This document shows, in pieces, positions 17,146-25,508 of a stretch of 53,287 nucleotides of DNA. Origin of the DNA: Bryobacteraceae bacterium (GTDB lineage Bacteria; Acidobacteriota; Terriglobia; Bryobacterales; Bryobacteraceae). The stretch spans positions 1 to 53,287 of the forward strand of contig JACZJQ010000082.1 in assembly GCA_014860455.1 (NCBI GenBank), in the 5' to 3' direction. The translations under genes and the position numbers were made by a program. Below the pieces are notes generated by a model, which made no database searches, was not told the DNA's origin, and was given only the letters and a program-made list of their open reading frames with translations. Each line of letters starts with the position of its first letter. Position 1 is the first letter of the stretch.

Positions 17146-18471
17146 ATGCCTCTGAATGAAGTTAGCCTTCAGGCCCTGACTGGAGGCGTCATTTTGAAAC
17201 GGCGAGTACAGCATCCAATGGTCCACGAACGGAAGGACCGTGGAAGCTACTACTGGTTCTTCCGCTATTACGCGGACGAGATCCAGCGTGACGGCTCGGT
17301 AAAGACCACCCGGAAGTTCTACACCATCGGCCCCAGCCGCGGCGAGGGCGCCATTGGGAAGCGGCAGGCGGAGATTGAGCGCGACAAGTTTCTGGCGAAG
17401 TTGAATGCCCCCACGACGGAAGAGGCTACCCAACAAGCCTTAACAACGGGCATCGCACTGTTCGGCGAGGTCGCCAGAATGTACGAGGAGGGGTACCTCG
17501 GCCGCGAACGTCAGATCAGCAAGCCGACGCGTGTCAAGGAGAAGTTTTACCTCGACAGCTACCTCGTGCCGCGCTGGGGCAAGGTTCGCCTGAACGAAAT
17601 CAAGCCCAAGGCGGTGGAGGACTGGCTCCATACAACATTCGACGCGTGGTGGACCATGCACGGCGTGCGCGCCATCATGAGCCGGATCTTCTACTATGCC
17701 GAGGGTCACGGCCTCTGGGAGGAAGGCAAACGCAGCCCAGCCAGCAAGGCGAAACTCGGCAAGAAACGCTACAAGAATGAGCGCCGCATCCTTTCTTTTG
17801 ACGAAACCGCGCGCGTCCTGGCGCACCTGGATGAACCCAACAAGCTCGTAACCGAAACCTGCATTGCCACCGGCGCGCGGATCTCGGAGGTGCTGGGCCT
17901 CAAGTGGAAGCACGTGAACCTCGACGCCGCGACGATCAAGATCGAACAGCGCGTCTGGCAACAGGACGTCGGCCGCCCCAAGAGCGAGGATAGCCGGCGC
18001 ATCCTGGGCATCGGCAATCTGGTCGACCGCTTCCGGCAGAAGTCGGCGGAGGATCGCGCGAAGCCGGAGGCCTGGGTGTTTCACCAGAAGCGCGACAAGA
18101 CCCGTCCGATGTGGGATTCCGGCGTCCGCGACGCTCTGCACCAGGCCGCCGCTGCCGAGGAATGCGATTTCCCCGGCTTGGGGCTGCACTCCTTCCGCCG
18201 CGCGAACATTACGTGGCGGCAGGAGGTGGGTGGCAGTGCAATCGAGGCCTCCAAAATCGCCGGCCACAGCGATCTGGAGATGACCAGCGAGTACACTTTT
18301 GTCGCGCCCGAGCGCCAGAATGAGCTAACCCGCCGCATCCAGGAACGGCTTGCTAACGCCGCAGCCAAGACTGAGAAGACTACAGGGGAACCGACACCGG
18401 ACGGACCGATCACCCCGGAAGTTCCACCCAGCATCGCCGAACTGCAGCCCGCCACGGATGCCATTCAGTGA
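17146..18471 (+). CDS. tyrosine recombinase/integrase
   Basis: 441-aa phage-type integrase. It has an N-terminal arm- and core-binding region (about 30-200) and then the catalytic domain with R245 (GARISEVLGLKW), a Lys around 279, H348-x2-R351 (LHSFRRANITW), H374 and the nucleophile Y383 (SEYTF), so all catalytic residues are present. The C-terminal 45 residues are a proline-rich tail. The probable attachment site is the tRNA-Pro fragment at about 23,187. It is unusual that roughly 4.7 kb of cargo separates the two, since integrases often lie next to att. Confidence 0.9.
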   Translation: MPLNEVSLQALTGGVILKRRVQHPMVHERKDRGSYYWFFRYYADEIQRDGSVKTTRKFYTIGPSRGEGAIGKRQAEIERDKFLAKLNAPTTEEATQQALTTGIALFGEVARMYEEGYLGRERQISKPTRVKEKFYLDSYLVPRWGKVRLNEIKPKAVEDWLHTTFDAWWTMHGVRAIMSRIFYYAEGHGLWEEGKRSPASKAKLGKKRYKNERRILSFDETARVLAHLDEPNKLVTETCIATGARISEVLGLKWKHVNLDAATIKIEQRVWQQDVGRPKSEDSRRILGIGNLVDRFRQKSAEDRAKPEAWVFHQKRDKTRPMWDSGVRDALHQAAAAEECDFPGLGLHSFRRANITWRQEVGGSAIEASKIAGHSDLEMTSEYTFVAPERQNELTRRIQERLANAAAKTEKTTGEPTPDGPITPEVPPSIAELQPATDAIQ

Positions 18472-18842
18472 GTCGCACGAGGTGTGTTGGTTCATTTCAT
18501 TCAGATGGGGCGCTCTGCATTGGCGAGTATTCCGCGCTCCAGACAGAGCTCCACGACATGAGATTCTACCGATCCTTGACCGGCCCATAGCGACCTCAGC
18601 GGTCGGTTGCATTTTGCGACCTCAATCAGTCCGCGCTTGCGCGTCATCAACCATCAACCACTGGACTGCACCAGATCTGTAGCCGCCGTATCCTTGAAGA
18701 GCTGCTCTCCAGAAGCTCAACGCTGGTGTACCTGGTATGCACGGTACACGACCCGTGAGCTTCCGACTGGACGAGCGTCGTCACTGTGGATGAGATCCGC
18801 ATCAAATCCCACTGACACACGCAAATTGCCGTCCGTGCCTAC
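18472..18842. other. intergenic stretch without recognised gene
   Basis: About 370 nt between the convergent integrase and transglycosylase-like genes. Both strands carry only short frames with no family resemblance, and base composition is visibly less GC-rich than the integrase gene. I see no clear T-tailed hairpin. Confidence 0.5.
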
Positions 18843-19997
18843 CTACGTTGCAGCTAATCTCAGCCGCTCCATTACGGGCTTGTACAACCGATGGGTTTTC
18901 AAGAGTCGCGACTGCACGAACGTTTCAGCTTCGCCCGCCGAAAGGGCAGCGCGGAGCTTCGCCACCTCTGAAAGGACGGTCCATGCGTTGTGGATGGCGC
19001 GGTTCGTGTAGCATTCGGCCAATAACCTTAGTCGCTTCTCCGCCTTCGCTGCACTCTTGCAGACGGGACAGAGGCAGGCTGCAATAAGTGAGACATCGGT
19101 CGGTGATACCACCGGCCGCGACGGTTTGCGGTCCGCGCGAGCTGTTGGAAAGCGTTCACTGCGGCCCGGAAGAAGAATGGCACCATAGTTGGCGGCACGC
19201 CTCCAGGACATTGAATCGACAGAATTCGCACCAAGCGCCAGAACCGCGATGGCGGTCGTTGCAGAACCGACCCCGAAAACATGAATTAATGAATCAGGGA
19301 AGCAGCCACGCACTAACGAGATTGAATCACCAACCCAATGTGACCTGTCGCCTCTGGCACCATCCGTACGAATATACGAGAAAGCCGCGAACGCTGAGCC
19401 CGAGCACATCAATGGCACCAAGCCCCCGATCGCGATTTGAGGCACATTGCCACAAATTCGTTCGACGCACTCACAATATTCCAGAATTTCTCTTACGCTG
19501 TGACCATGAACTACTGGCAGAAGTTGCTGCGCTGGCACAAACTCTGCCAGACGCTTCAAGTGTGAAAGCGTTCTCCTCCTCAGAAGCGCCCGAGTGCTTC
19601 TTGTATCATCAGGACGCGGCGGACAGTCTAGCGATACCAAGAAGTCTGCCGTGCTGTTCGCGTACACCTTCAGGAGGGCATCAATACTCCGTCGAGCGCT
19701 CAGGGCTTGTGACAGCCACGAAAACGCTCCGCAATCTATCATTAGTGGACCGGTCATCCCCAGGGCAGCACGGACACAACCGCTGAAGAACCTCTCCATG
19801 TACGTGGGGCGTGCGAATGCGTCGGCAAGGCTAACTAGAACGGGAGCACCTCTTAACTCAGCGTGCTGTGCAAGAAGCGGCCGATTCCGGAGATTGTGTC
19901 CCAGCCAGACCATTGGCGTATTGATCCGGCTTCTGCCGTGGTCATTACGAGAGCATGCGTCTCCGGTTTTTGAAGAACAATAGTGAGAAAAGGGCAA
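18843..19997 (-). CDS. TGT/DpdA-like base transglycosylase
   Basis: 384 aa if started at TTG 19997, directly behind the preceding stop; ATG 19913 (residue 29) is an alternative start. It keeps the landmarks of tRNA-guanine transglycosylases: MIDCGAF with D88, SLDCPP with D124, IGGLVPL at 190-196, and GVG near 242. The nucleophile-position Asp is D261 (NSVDSMS), and the zinc site is C308-x-C310-x2-C313 with H336. Divergent spacing and the DCGAF/SMSW replacements look more like DpdA, the TGT paralogue that puts 7-deazaguanine bases into DNA, than housekeeping Tgt. The substrate (tRNA or DNA) is inferred. It is the last gene of a three-gene minus-strand operon. Confidence 0.75.
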   Translation of the reverse strand: MPFSHYCSSKTGDACSRNDHGRSRINTPMVWLGHNLRNRPLLAQHAELRGAPVLVSLADAFARPTYMERFFSGCVRAALGMTGPLMIDCGAFSWLSQALSARRSIDALLKVYANSTADFLVSLDCPPRPDDTRSTRALLRRRTLSHLKRLAEFVPAQQLLPVVHGHSVREILEYCECVERICGNVPQIAIGGLVPLMCSGSAFAAFSYIRTDGARGDRSHWVGDSISLVRGCFPDSLIHVFGVGSATTAIAVLALGANSVDSMSWRRAANYGAILLPGRSERFPTARADRKPSRPVVSPTDVSLIAACLCPVCKSAAKAEKRLRLLAECYTNRAIHNAWTVLSEVAKLRAALSAGEAETFVQSRLLKTHRLYKPVMERLRLAAT

Positions 19998-19999
19998 GG

Positions 20000-20881
20000 C
20001 TAGACTTTCACCACAAACTGCCGACTGTAAGTGACCGGGCCTCTCTTGAGATTTGTTATTAACCCTTCTCGGTGGACAATCTGCAACACGTCAGAGTATG
20101 GTCTGAACTCCAAGCAGTCGACAACTGTCTCGTACTCGTGTTGTCCAAAAAATCTTCGAGCAAGTCGAAGCGTACGATAGATGTCCGGTACCCCGGCATC
20201 ATATCTAACGACGACGGGGTGGTTCCATAGGCTCGAAGGAATGATGCCTAAAGAAGTAATGACGACTTGGTCCACTCGGTTCTTGTCCCAACCAGCCGCG
20301 GAGAGATTTGACCAGATCCGGGAATGCGTGCGACTGCGACTGTATGGACGCCTCCGCGCGCAAGGAAGAGCTATGGCGATTTTGGCCTCCTGAGGGGCGT
20401 TATCAGCGAGTCGTTCAAAGGTGCGAATCTCTCGGCGCCCGTACGACTGCCACGTCGTGATCGGCAGGACTCCAACATCCTCCGCTATCCACGAACTCTT
20501 GTCTACTACTCCCCTGTTGTCTAGTATGTAGAGCAAGTCGGCGAGCAGTGGATCCAGGGCAACGAGAGCCTCTACAAGGTTCCTCAATCGACCATTAGCG
20601 CGCGCCCTTTTACAGTACTGTTTGAGTACCCTGGCAGACAAGTCTGAAACCAGAGGTATGTAGGTGTCGGGTCGACAGGAATCTCGCCACCGCAGCCCCA
20701 GGTACTCGAATAGAAAAATCCACTGTCGGGGGAACCCAACGAATTCTATGGCTTGCGGTGTTTCTATTGCACGAGACACGAGTCGCGGTAGCAGTTGGTT
20801 TGAACGGTACCAATCCTCACGGATATCACCAAATACTACACTCTGCGAGTGGTTCTTATCCTTTCCGCTCAACAAATCCAT
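20000..20881 (-). CDS. ArcS/DUF5591-like domain protein
   Basis: 293 aa. Residues about 148-265 match the domain found in archaeosine synthase ArcS: a run-in REIRTFERL, then LPCARRRPYSRSRTH (P173, C174, P179, Y180, S181, H186), then VVITSLGIIP at 206-215 and the following hydrophobic helices. In archaea, ArcS modifies preQ0 already placed in tRNA by a TGT enzyme, and here the gene stands directly upstream of a TGT-like gene. The N-terminal 145 residues match nothing I know. It overlaps the membrane protein gene by 26 nt and is followed by the transglycosylase-like gene almost without a gap. It may act on the base inserted by that enzyme. Confidence 0.65.
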   Translation of the reverse strand: MDLLSGKDKNHSQSVVFGDIREDWYRSNQLLPRLVSRAIETPQAIEFVGFPRQWIFLFEYLGLRWRDSCRPDTYIPLVSDLSARVLKQYCKRARANGRLRNLVEALVALDPLLADLLYILDNRGVVDKSSWIAEDVGVLPITTWQSYGRREIRTFERLADNAPQEAKIAIALPCARRRPYSRSRTHSRIWSNLSAAGWDKNRVDQVVITSLGIIPSSLWNHPVVVRYDAGVPDIYRTLRLARRFFGQHEYETVVDCLEFRPYSDVLQIVHREGLITNLKRGPVTYSRQFVVKV

Positions 20882-22268
20882 CTTTTCCTATCGACCAGTC
20901 TTCGAATGTGTCTGCAGCAGCACGGTTGCGAGCCTCGGACCAAAGGACATAATCAACCCTCTGTGCCAGCTCCCACTCGGCCGGATGGGCTTGCTCGTTT
21001 CGCAACGCCGAGTAGTATGCGCGCGCGCCGTTAACCGAGTCGGACATGAGCAAGCGCTCCACGTTCGCAACTACTCGCCGGACGCCTTCGCGAACAATCA
21101 TCCTCTGGTCCTCAGTCCTGAAGGTCAGTCTGTCGGAGTCGTCAAGTGTTACGAGTGCTCCGGAATCCAGAAGTAGTGCCGCAATTCTGGCTGAAAATGG
21201 ATAAATGAACCTGCCGGGTTGTATTCCCGGCCAAACATCCCACCTGACAAGGAGCTTCAAGAACTGAGGTCGCATGCTGTCGGATCGCAGCAAAGGAAAG
21301 GAAGAAGCCTCGGCAAACGCACGCTCGATATTGAAATGCCGACCAGTCAGATCAGCGTTGGCCAGATTGACAGCAGAACCTGAATATCGGTCCACGAGAA
21401 CGTTCAACGCCTCACCAACGTCTGAAGATACAGTTGCAGATTCCGGGAGTTCTGGTTGGGCCGCAGAAACAAGTGCCGGATTAGCCGCCGTTCGAATAAT
21501 CTGGTAGAAGTCTCGAGTGGCTCCAGTACCCATGTGGACTCGCCGCAGGTAGTCGGGTGAGAAGATGCTCTGACCATCTTCCCGGCATTCGGCGAGCGCG
21601 CGGTAAAAAGGCGCCCAGTCCCTACGCTGGAAGCCGCGATCCCAATGTTCTTGCTCGATCATGCAGCCGAACAGCGCGACGTTCGCCCGCTCGTCCGAAG
21701 CGAGTTGCGTCGGAGCTGAAGCGAAATTGTTGTCTTGATAAGCTCCTGCGAGCAGCTTCTGCATAACTACATCGGAGAGCCTCTCTACACCGATCTTGCA
21801 GAGGAACAGCGGTTGGGGGCTATCCGCAAAGAGTTGGATCATGTTGTACCACGACGGAGAGCTCAGGATAGACGGTCGCAGAATTGCGATTGCAGCCTTG
21901 GCAAACAGAACCAGCCTCGTGAAACCTTCGACGGACGCAATAAACCAAAGGAGAATGCCGACGATAGCAACAGCGGCACCATAGTTCTCGAAAAAGCCTT
22001 GAGCCGCAGGAAAAGCTCGCGAGTCCACCAGCCTAAGTAAACCGCCGATTAGAGCGACTGCACCGGCTGCACACAGGATGCCGAGCGCCCACCGATACAA
22101 ATGCTGGGGCCACTCGTATGCAGTGCGAAACAGACCATCGATCTCCGCGCCGCGGTCACGAAGTTGGCCGATCCTCACAAATCGCTTTCTCAGCTGGGCA
22201 GCAGCTGCAAATCCGTTCGTCCCGGTTGAGACGATGAGTGGGAATACTTTCAGATCCACTTCGGGCAT
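20856..22268 (-). CDS. two-TM membrane protein of unknown function
   Basis: 470 aa from ATG 22268. Two strong membrane segments lie at about 61-80 (ALGILCAAGAVALIGGLL) and 98-115 (AAVAIVGILLWFIASVEG), followed by a long soluble region of about 350 residues that I do not recognise; a possible third hydrophobic segment lies near 118-130. It is the first gene of the operon with the ArcS-like and TGT-like genes and overlaps the former. Membrane proteins with a large soluble part are common effectors or sensors in defence islands, but no toxin motif is visible here. Confidence 0.75.
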   Translation of the reverse strand: MPEVDLKVFPLIVSTGTNGFAAAAQLRKRFVRIGQLRDRGAEIDGLFRTAYEWPQHLYRWALGILCAAGAVALIGGLLRLVDSRAFPAAQGFFENYGAAVAIVGILLWFIASVEGFTRLVLFAKAAIAILRPSILSSPSWYNMIQLFADSPQPLFLCKIGVERLSDVVMQKLLAGAYQDNNFASAPTQLASDERANVALFGCMIEQEHWDRGFQRRDWAPFYRALAECREDGQSIFSPDYLRRVHMGTGATRDFYQIIRTAANPALVSAAQPELPESATVSSDVGEALNVLVDRYSGSAVNLANADLTGRHFNIERAFAEASSFPLLRSDSMRPQFLKLLVRWDVWPGIQPGRFIYPFSARIAALLLDSGALVTLDDSDRLTFRTEDQRMIVREGVRRVVANVERLLMSDSVNGARAYYSALRNEQAHPAEWELAQRVDYVLWSEARNRAAADTFEDWSIGKDGFVERKG

Positions 22269-22461
22269 CAGTCACCGCAGCAAAAAATTCTGACCTTCCA
22301 GTTTACGTCAACGACAAGCCGGGAAACCATCTGGAACGCCGGGACCGCAGGAAGCTGCGGGGAAGTAGTAGAGGACTCTCAGGGGGGTTGCCACACAGCA
22401 ACGGGTGGCTCGGAGTCGGCTGATCGGACCCCTGACCAGCACAAATCGATGCGGCCGAAGA

Positions 22462-22743
22462 TCAGCAGTAATCATCCATCCAAGCATCATCCGCTGGGAA
22501 GTAAACAGTCGGATCAAGTCCCAGGCTTCGAAGGATCTCCCATGCCTGGTCCTGTTCGACCTCCAGCTGATCTAGGGTAGGGCGGCCGGCAATGCGATCC
22601 GGCAGGCCCAGTCTAGAGCGGACGTAGTTCGCCGCGCTCTTACCCTCAGCGCGCGCCTTCGCTTCGATGAGCATCATCTCAGCGCGGTTCACCTGGCAGC
22701 GGAGTTGCTGGCGAGTAAGGGCCATGGGCAGGACGGACGGCAT
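22462..22743 (-). CDS. ribbon-helix-helix-like small protein
   Basis: About 93 aa from ATG 22743; ATG 22788 or 22725 are also possible and none has a strong ribosome site. The segment RCQVNRAEMMLIEAKARAEG followed by SAANYVRSRLGLP has the strand-helix-helix pattern of RHH/MobC-like DNA-binding proteins. The acidic, tryptophan-containing tail is unassigned. It lies upstream of the three-gene modification-like operon on the same strand, separated by about 190 nt, and could regulate it or be part of an element mobilisation or antitoxin function. Confidence 0.55.
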   Translation of the reverse strand: MPSVLPMALTRQQLRCQVNRAEMMLIEAKARAEGKSAANYVRSRLGLPDRIAGRPTLDQLEVEQDQAWEILRSLGLDPTVYFPADDAWMDDYC

Positions 22744-22827
22744 ACCGAGATTCTCCCATCGCGCTCTTGCAGGTCGCCACACATTCACGTCGAGCGCGCG
22801 ACATGGGCGTCATATAAGGGACCTCAA

Positions 22828-22858
22828 TTTCTCTCCAAGCAAAGTTGCTTGGAGAGAA
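22828..22858. repeat. long near-perfect inverted repeat
   Basis: The arms read TTCTCTCCAAGCAA and TTGCTTGGAGAGAA with only a few bases between them, flanked by AATT on both sides and followed by TTTTAA on the plus strand. It could be an intrinsic terminator read rightwards or an operator upstream of the RHH-like gene. It lies in the cargo end of the element, about 330 bp from the attachment fragment. Confidence 0.6.
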
Positions 22859-23186
22859 TTTTAAGCGGCGAGTACAACCGCGCGCGTACGCGAGCCTTGT
22901 GAATCCCCACGGCCGGAGCATGTGGCCGTCCCCGCCCAACAGCCGGCTCCTCCCGTGCACTGCGGAGGCAATGTCCCTTCGTTGGATCTCACGTAACGAA
23001 AGGAAATGGCAGGTTCGCCTCGTCAGATTCAGCACTAGCTCGGGATCCCGATCGGGCCCATATCGGAGTCCTTTGGAGTCCAGATGCCGTGTAGAGGCGC
23101 GCTGGCGTCCAATTGGAGACCAAATCGGTCGCGTCTAAGTCTTTTGTTTTCCGTGCACGCTGCCTGTAAGTGATTGATTTACTTGG

Positions 23187-23232
23187 CTTGGGGTGCAAGA
23201 GGTCCCGGGTTCAAATCCCGGCGGCCCGACCA
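23187..23232 (+). repeat. attachment-site remnant: 3' fragment of tRNA-Pro(GGG)
   Basis: From about 23,188 the sequence is tRNA-like: anticodon loop TTGGGGT (anticodon GGG, G37), stem strand GCAAG, variable loop AGGTC, T-stem CCGGG/CCCGG around TTCAAAT, acceptor strand CGGCCCG, discriminator A and encoded CCA. The partner anticodon strand (TTGGC) pairs poorly, and no D-arm or 5' acceptor precedes it, so this is not a full tRNA. It is the typical direct-repeat scar left when an integrase uses a tRNA 3' end. The intact tRNA-Pro is expected left of the window, on the plus strand. The exact left edge of the repeat is uncertain. Confidence 0.8.
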
Positions 23233-23347
23233 AAAGAATTAAAGACTTACAAGTCTCCCCTCCTCCACAACGGCTCTCCCCCAAAACCGGGGGACAGGCG
23301 ATTCACGACTCCCTACCACTCAACCGGCCTGCAATGGCCAGGCCGAA

Positions 23348-24319
23348 TCAGGGCAATATGAACGGCACTCCGTTGCGCCAGCCGATCCGGGCGAACGACA
23401 GGAACCACGTCTTCCCCTTGTCGTTGTTGCCCTGATAGAAAAGGTAATCGCGCCCCCTTCCGTCAGCGAAGATGCAGGGATGGCCGGATTCCGATGAGTT
23501 CCACTCGCCCTCACGCCCATTGGCGAGCAACGGTTCGTTGAACAGCCTCTTCCAAAGAACTCCGTCGGTGCTGCGGGCACAGCCGACCTGCTGCGGAGCG
23601 TTGTTGTAGCCGCCGGCGTAGAACATGTAAAGCGAGCCGCCACGCTCGATGATCGATGGCGCTTCGATGCAATCCCGTTCCCACGGTAGTTCAGGGCGGA
23701 GCAACGGTCCGTCGCCGATCTGGCGCCAGGACTGGCGGCCGAAATCGGAGTCCTTCGACGCGCTGGCTCCAGTGATCATTTGGACTTTCATGCCGGGATC
23801 CCGCGTGGCCGCGTAGAGGAGCCAGCGGCCTTGGAACGCGATCACCTCCGCGTCGATGGCCCGGCCCGCATTCCAGTTGCCCGTGGGCCGGAACACCGGA
23901 TTCGACGCATCCCGCGTGAACCGGATTCCGTCACCGGAGACAGCGTGGCAGATGGCGTCGTTCCGGCCGTTGCCGTAGGTCTGATAGAAGAGGTGAACCC
24001 TGCCCCCCGTCAACAGGGCGCAAGGCGCGCAGATGCCGTTTCGCTCGCACTCCTGCTCCGGCTCGATCTCAGCAACTTTGTTCCAGCGGTAGAGATCGCG
24101 GCTCTCCGCGATTCCGATGACCCAGTTCCGCAACTGGCCTTCAGCCTCGGTGGTGGGCGTCGAATAGTAAAGCAGATAGCGTCCGCCGAAACGGATCACG
24201 GAAGGGTCCTTGGAGTAGGGGCGGCCAAGGCGCGAGGAATCGGCCCACAACATCCTGGGCGGTTCGGCTGCCGCCGCCCATGCCCCGGCCAGGTGGATCG
24301 GGAAATCTCTACGTCGCAT
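23348..24319 (-). CDS. GH43-like five-bladed beta-propeller protein, secreted
   Basis: About 323 aa from ATG 24319 with GAGAGGTGA upstream. It has an arginine-rich signal region (MRRRDFPIHLAGAWAAAA), then propeller blades with SKDPSVIRFGGRYLLYYS, a GNWNAGRAIDAEVI block and IEAPSIIERGGSLYMFYAG; Asp and Glu in these positions fit the acid/base pair of GH43/GH117-like clans. Substrate is not predictable. It is last in a minus-strand set with a sialidase and a ribokinase, which suggests degradation of an externally supplied glycan. It is the first host gene right of the attachment fragment. Confidence 0.75.
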   Translation of the reverse strand: MRRRDFPIHLAGAWAAAAEPPRMLWADSSRLGRPYSKDPSVIRFGGRYLLYYSTPTTEAEGQLRNWVIGIAESRDLYRWNKVAEIEPEQECERNGICAPCALLTGGRVHLFYQTYGNGRNDAICHAVSGDGIRFTRDASNPVFRPTGNWNAGRAIDAEVIAFQGRWLLYAATRDPGMKVQMITGASASKDSDFGRQSWRQIGDGPLLRPELPWERDCIEAPSIIERGGSLYMFYAGGYNNAPQQVGCARSTDGVLWKRLFNEPLLANGREGEWNSSESGHPCIFADGRGRDYLFYQGNNDKGKTWFLSFARIGWRNGVPFILP

Positions 24320-24347
24320 ATTCAATCACCTCTCACCGGCATGGGCC

Positions 24348-25439
24348 TCAAGTCGCGCTCAGATCGTCGATGTGGAACATCGCCAGCGTGATGCGCTCGT
24401 ACGGCGACTTCACGCCGCGCTCATACAGGCAGGCGAAGCGGTTTCGCGCGACCGGGGCCAGGCATGAATAAGCCGACGGACCCGTCTCCAATACCAACGA
24501 CCGCGGCCAGCTTTTGCCGTCATCGCGGCTTGCCCGCACGGTCATGTTCACCCTTCGCGTCGACGCCGGATTCGAAAACAGCAACACGTTGCCTTCGCGG
24601 ATGAGACTGGCCTGGCAGACGGGCTCAACCAGCGCCTGGTCGTGGGTTATGTCGCCCCACGTCACGCCTCCATCCCGGCTGATGGCTACCGCCCGTTGGT
24701 TGTTGCCATGGTAGGCGCGCATGTTGAGCATCAGCGAGCCGTCGCGCAACTCGACCACCTGGCATTCGTTCACCTTCTCGCCCAGCCGTTCGCCCCGCTT
24801 CCAGGTGCGGCCCTGATCGTCGCTGTAGATGCAGTGTGAAAAGAACGCTTTGGTCCCGGCCTGGGCGTGGTCGCAGGGAATCACCATGCGCCCGGATCGA
24901 AGCTGGATGCCGACGCCAGGGCCGGTGGCGTACCAGGTCCAGTCCGGTGCCTTGACCGATGCCGTGATCTCGGCCGGCTTGGACCAAGTCAGGCCATCGT
25001 CAGTGCTGGTCGAAACCCACACCTGACGGGTCTCCTTCACCGTCTGCTCGATGATCTGCTTTTCCACGACGTGGCCGGGGTTGGATGTCAGCAGGAGATG
25101 GATCGTGCCGGTTTTGCGATCGACCACGGGACACGGGTTGCCGAGACAATCCGGGCCCATATCCAGAATCGTCACCGGCTCTGACCAAGTGCGTCCTCGA
25201 TCCGTGCTCCGCCGCAACACGATATCGATGTCGCCGCTGTCACCCCGTCCGCCGCGCCTGCCTTCGCAGAACGCGAGCAGCCTCCCCTTTTTCGTGGGCA
25301 GCAGGGACGGGATGCGGTAGGTGTGATATGCACCTTCGCCGCTGACAAACAGGTCGGTCTGGATGACCGCCGGCCGCGCGGCCGAAGCCGCGCCCGCGCT
25401 GAGCAGAAGGAGGTATTCGCGCCTGGTTATAGCTGCCAT
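24348..25439 (-). CDS. sialidase-like exo-glycosidase (BNR repeats)
   Basis: 363 aa from ATG 25439. The RREYLLLLSAGAASA signal is Tat/Sec-like. It shows the YRIP motif near residue 45 and five Asp boxes (STDRGRTW, STDDGLTW, SDDQGRTW, SRDGGVTW, SRDDGKSW), the hallmark of the six-bladed sialidase fold (GH33 and relatives). It probably releases terminal sugars, not necessarily sialic acid. It lies between the ribokinase and the GH43-like gene on the same strand with short gaps. Confidence 0.85.
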   Translation of the reverse strand: MAAITRREYLLLLSAGAASAARPAVIQTDLFVSGEGAYHTYRIPSLLPTKKGRLLAFCEGRRGGRGDSGDIDIVLRRSTDRGRTWSEPVTILDMGPDCLGNPCPVVDRKTGTIHLLLTSNPGHVVEKQIIEQTVKETRQVWVSTSTDDGLTWSKPAEITASVKAPDWTWYATGPGVGIQLRSGRMVIPCDHAQAGTKAFFSHCIYSDDQGRTWKRGERLGEKVNECQVVELRDGSLMLNMRAYHGNNQRAVAISRDGGVTWGDITHDQALVEPVCQASLIREGNVLLFSNPASTRRVNMTVRASRDDGKSWPRSLVLETGPSAYSCLAPVARNRFACLYERGVKSPYERITLAMFHIDDLSAT

Positions 25440-25508
25440 TGTCGTTCTCAGCCCACCGTCATGCAATCTCTCGCATGCCGACCGCGAACCAGAGAAGGCG
25501 CCCGCGCT

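Noticed and set aside
8030-18471. Complete prophage
   Set aside because: No terminase, portal, capsid, tail or lysis genes are seen in the window.
18607-19011. Plus-strand open frame opposite the transglycosylase-like gene
   Set aside because: Antisense to the conserved zinc and C-terminal region; no own features.
23150-23232. Complete tRNA-Pro gene
   Set aside because: No 5' acceptor or D-arm and the anticodon stem is mispaired, so only a 3' fragment is present.
23278-23293. CCCCC/GGGGG hairpin just right of the att fragment
   Set aside because: Too short and without T-tract; not evidence of a terminator by itself.
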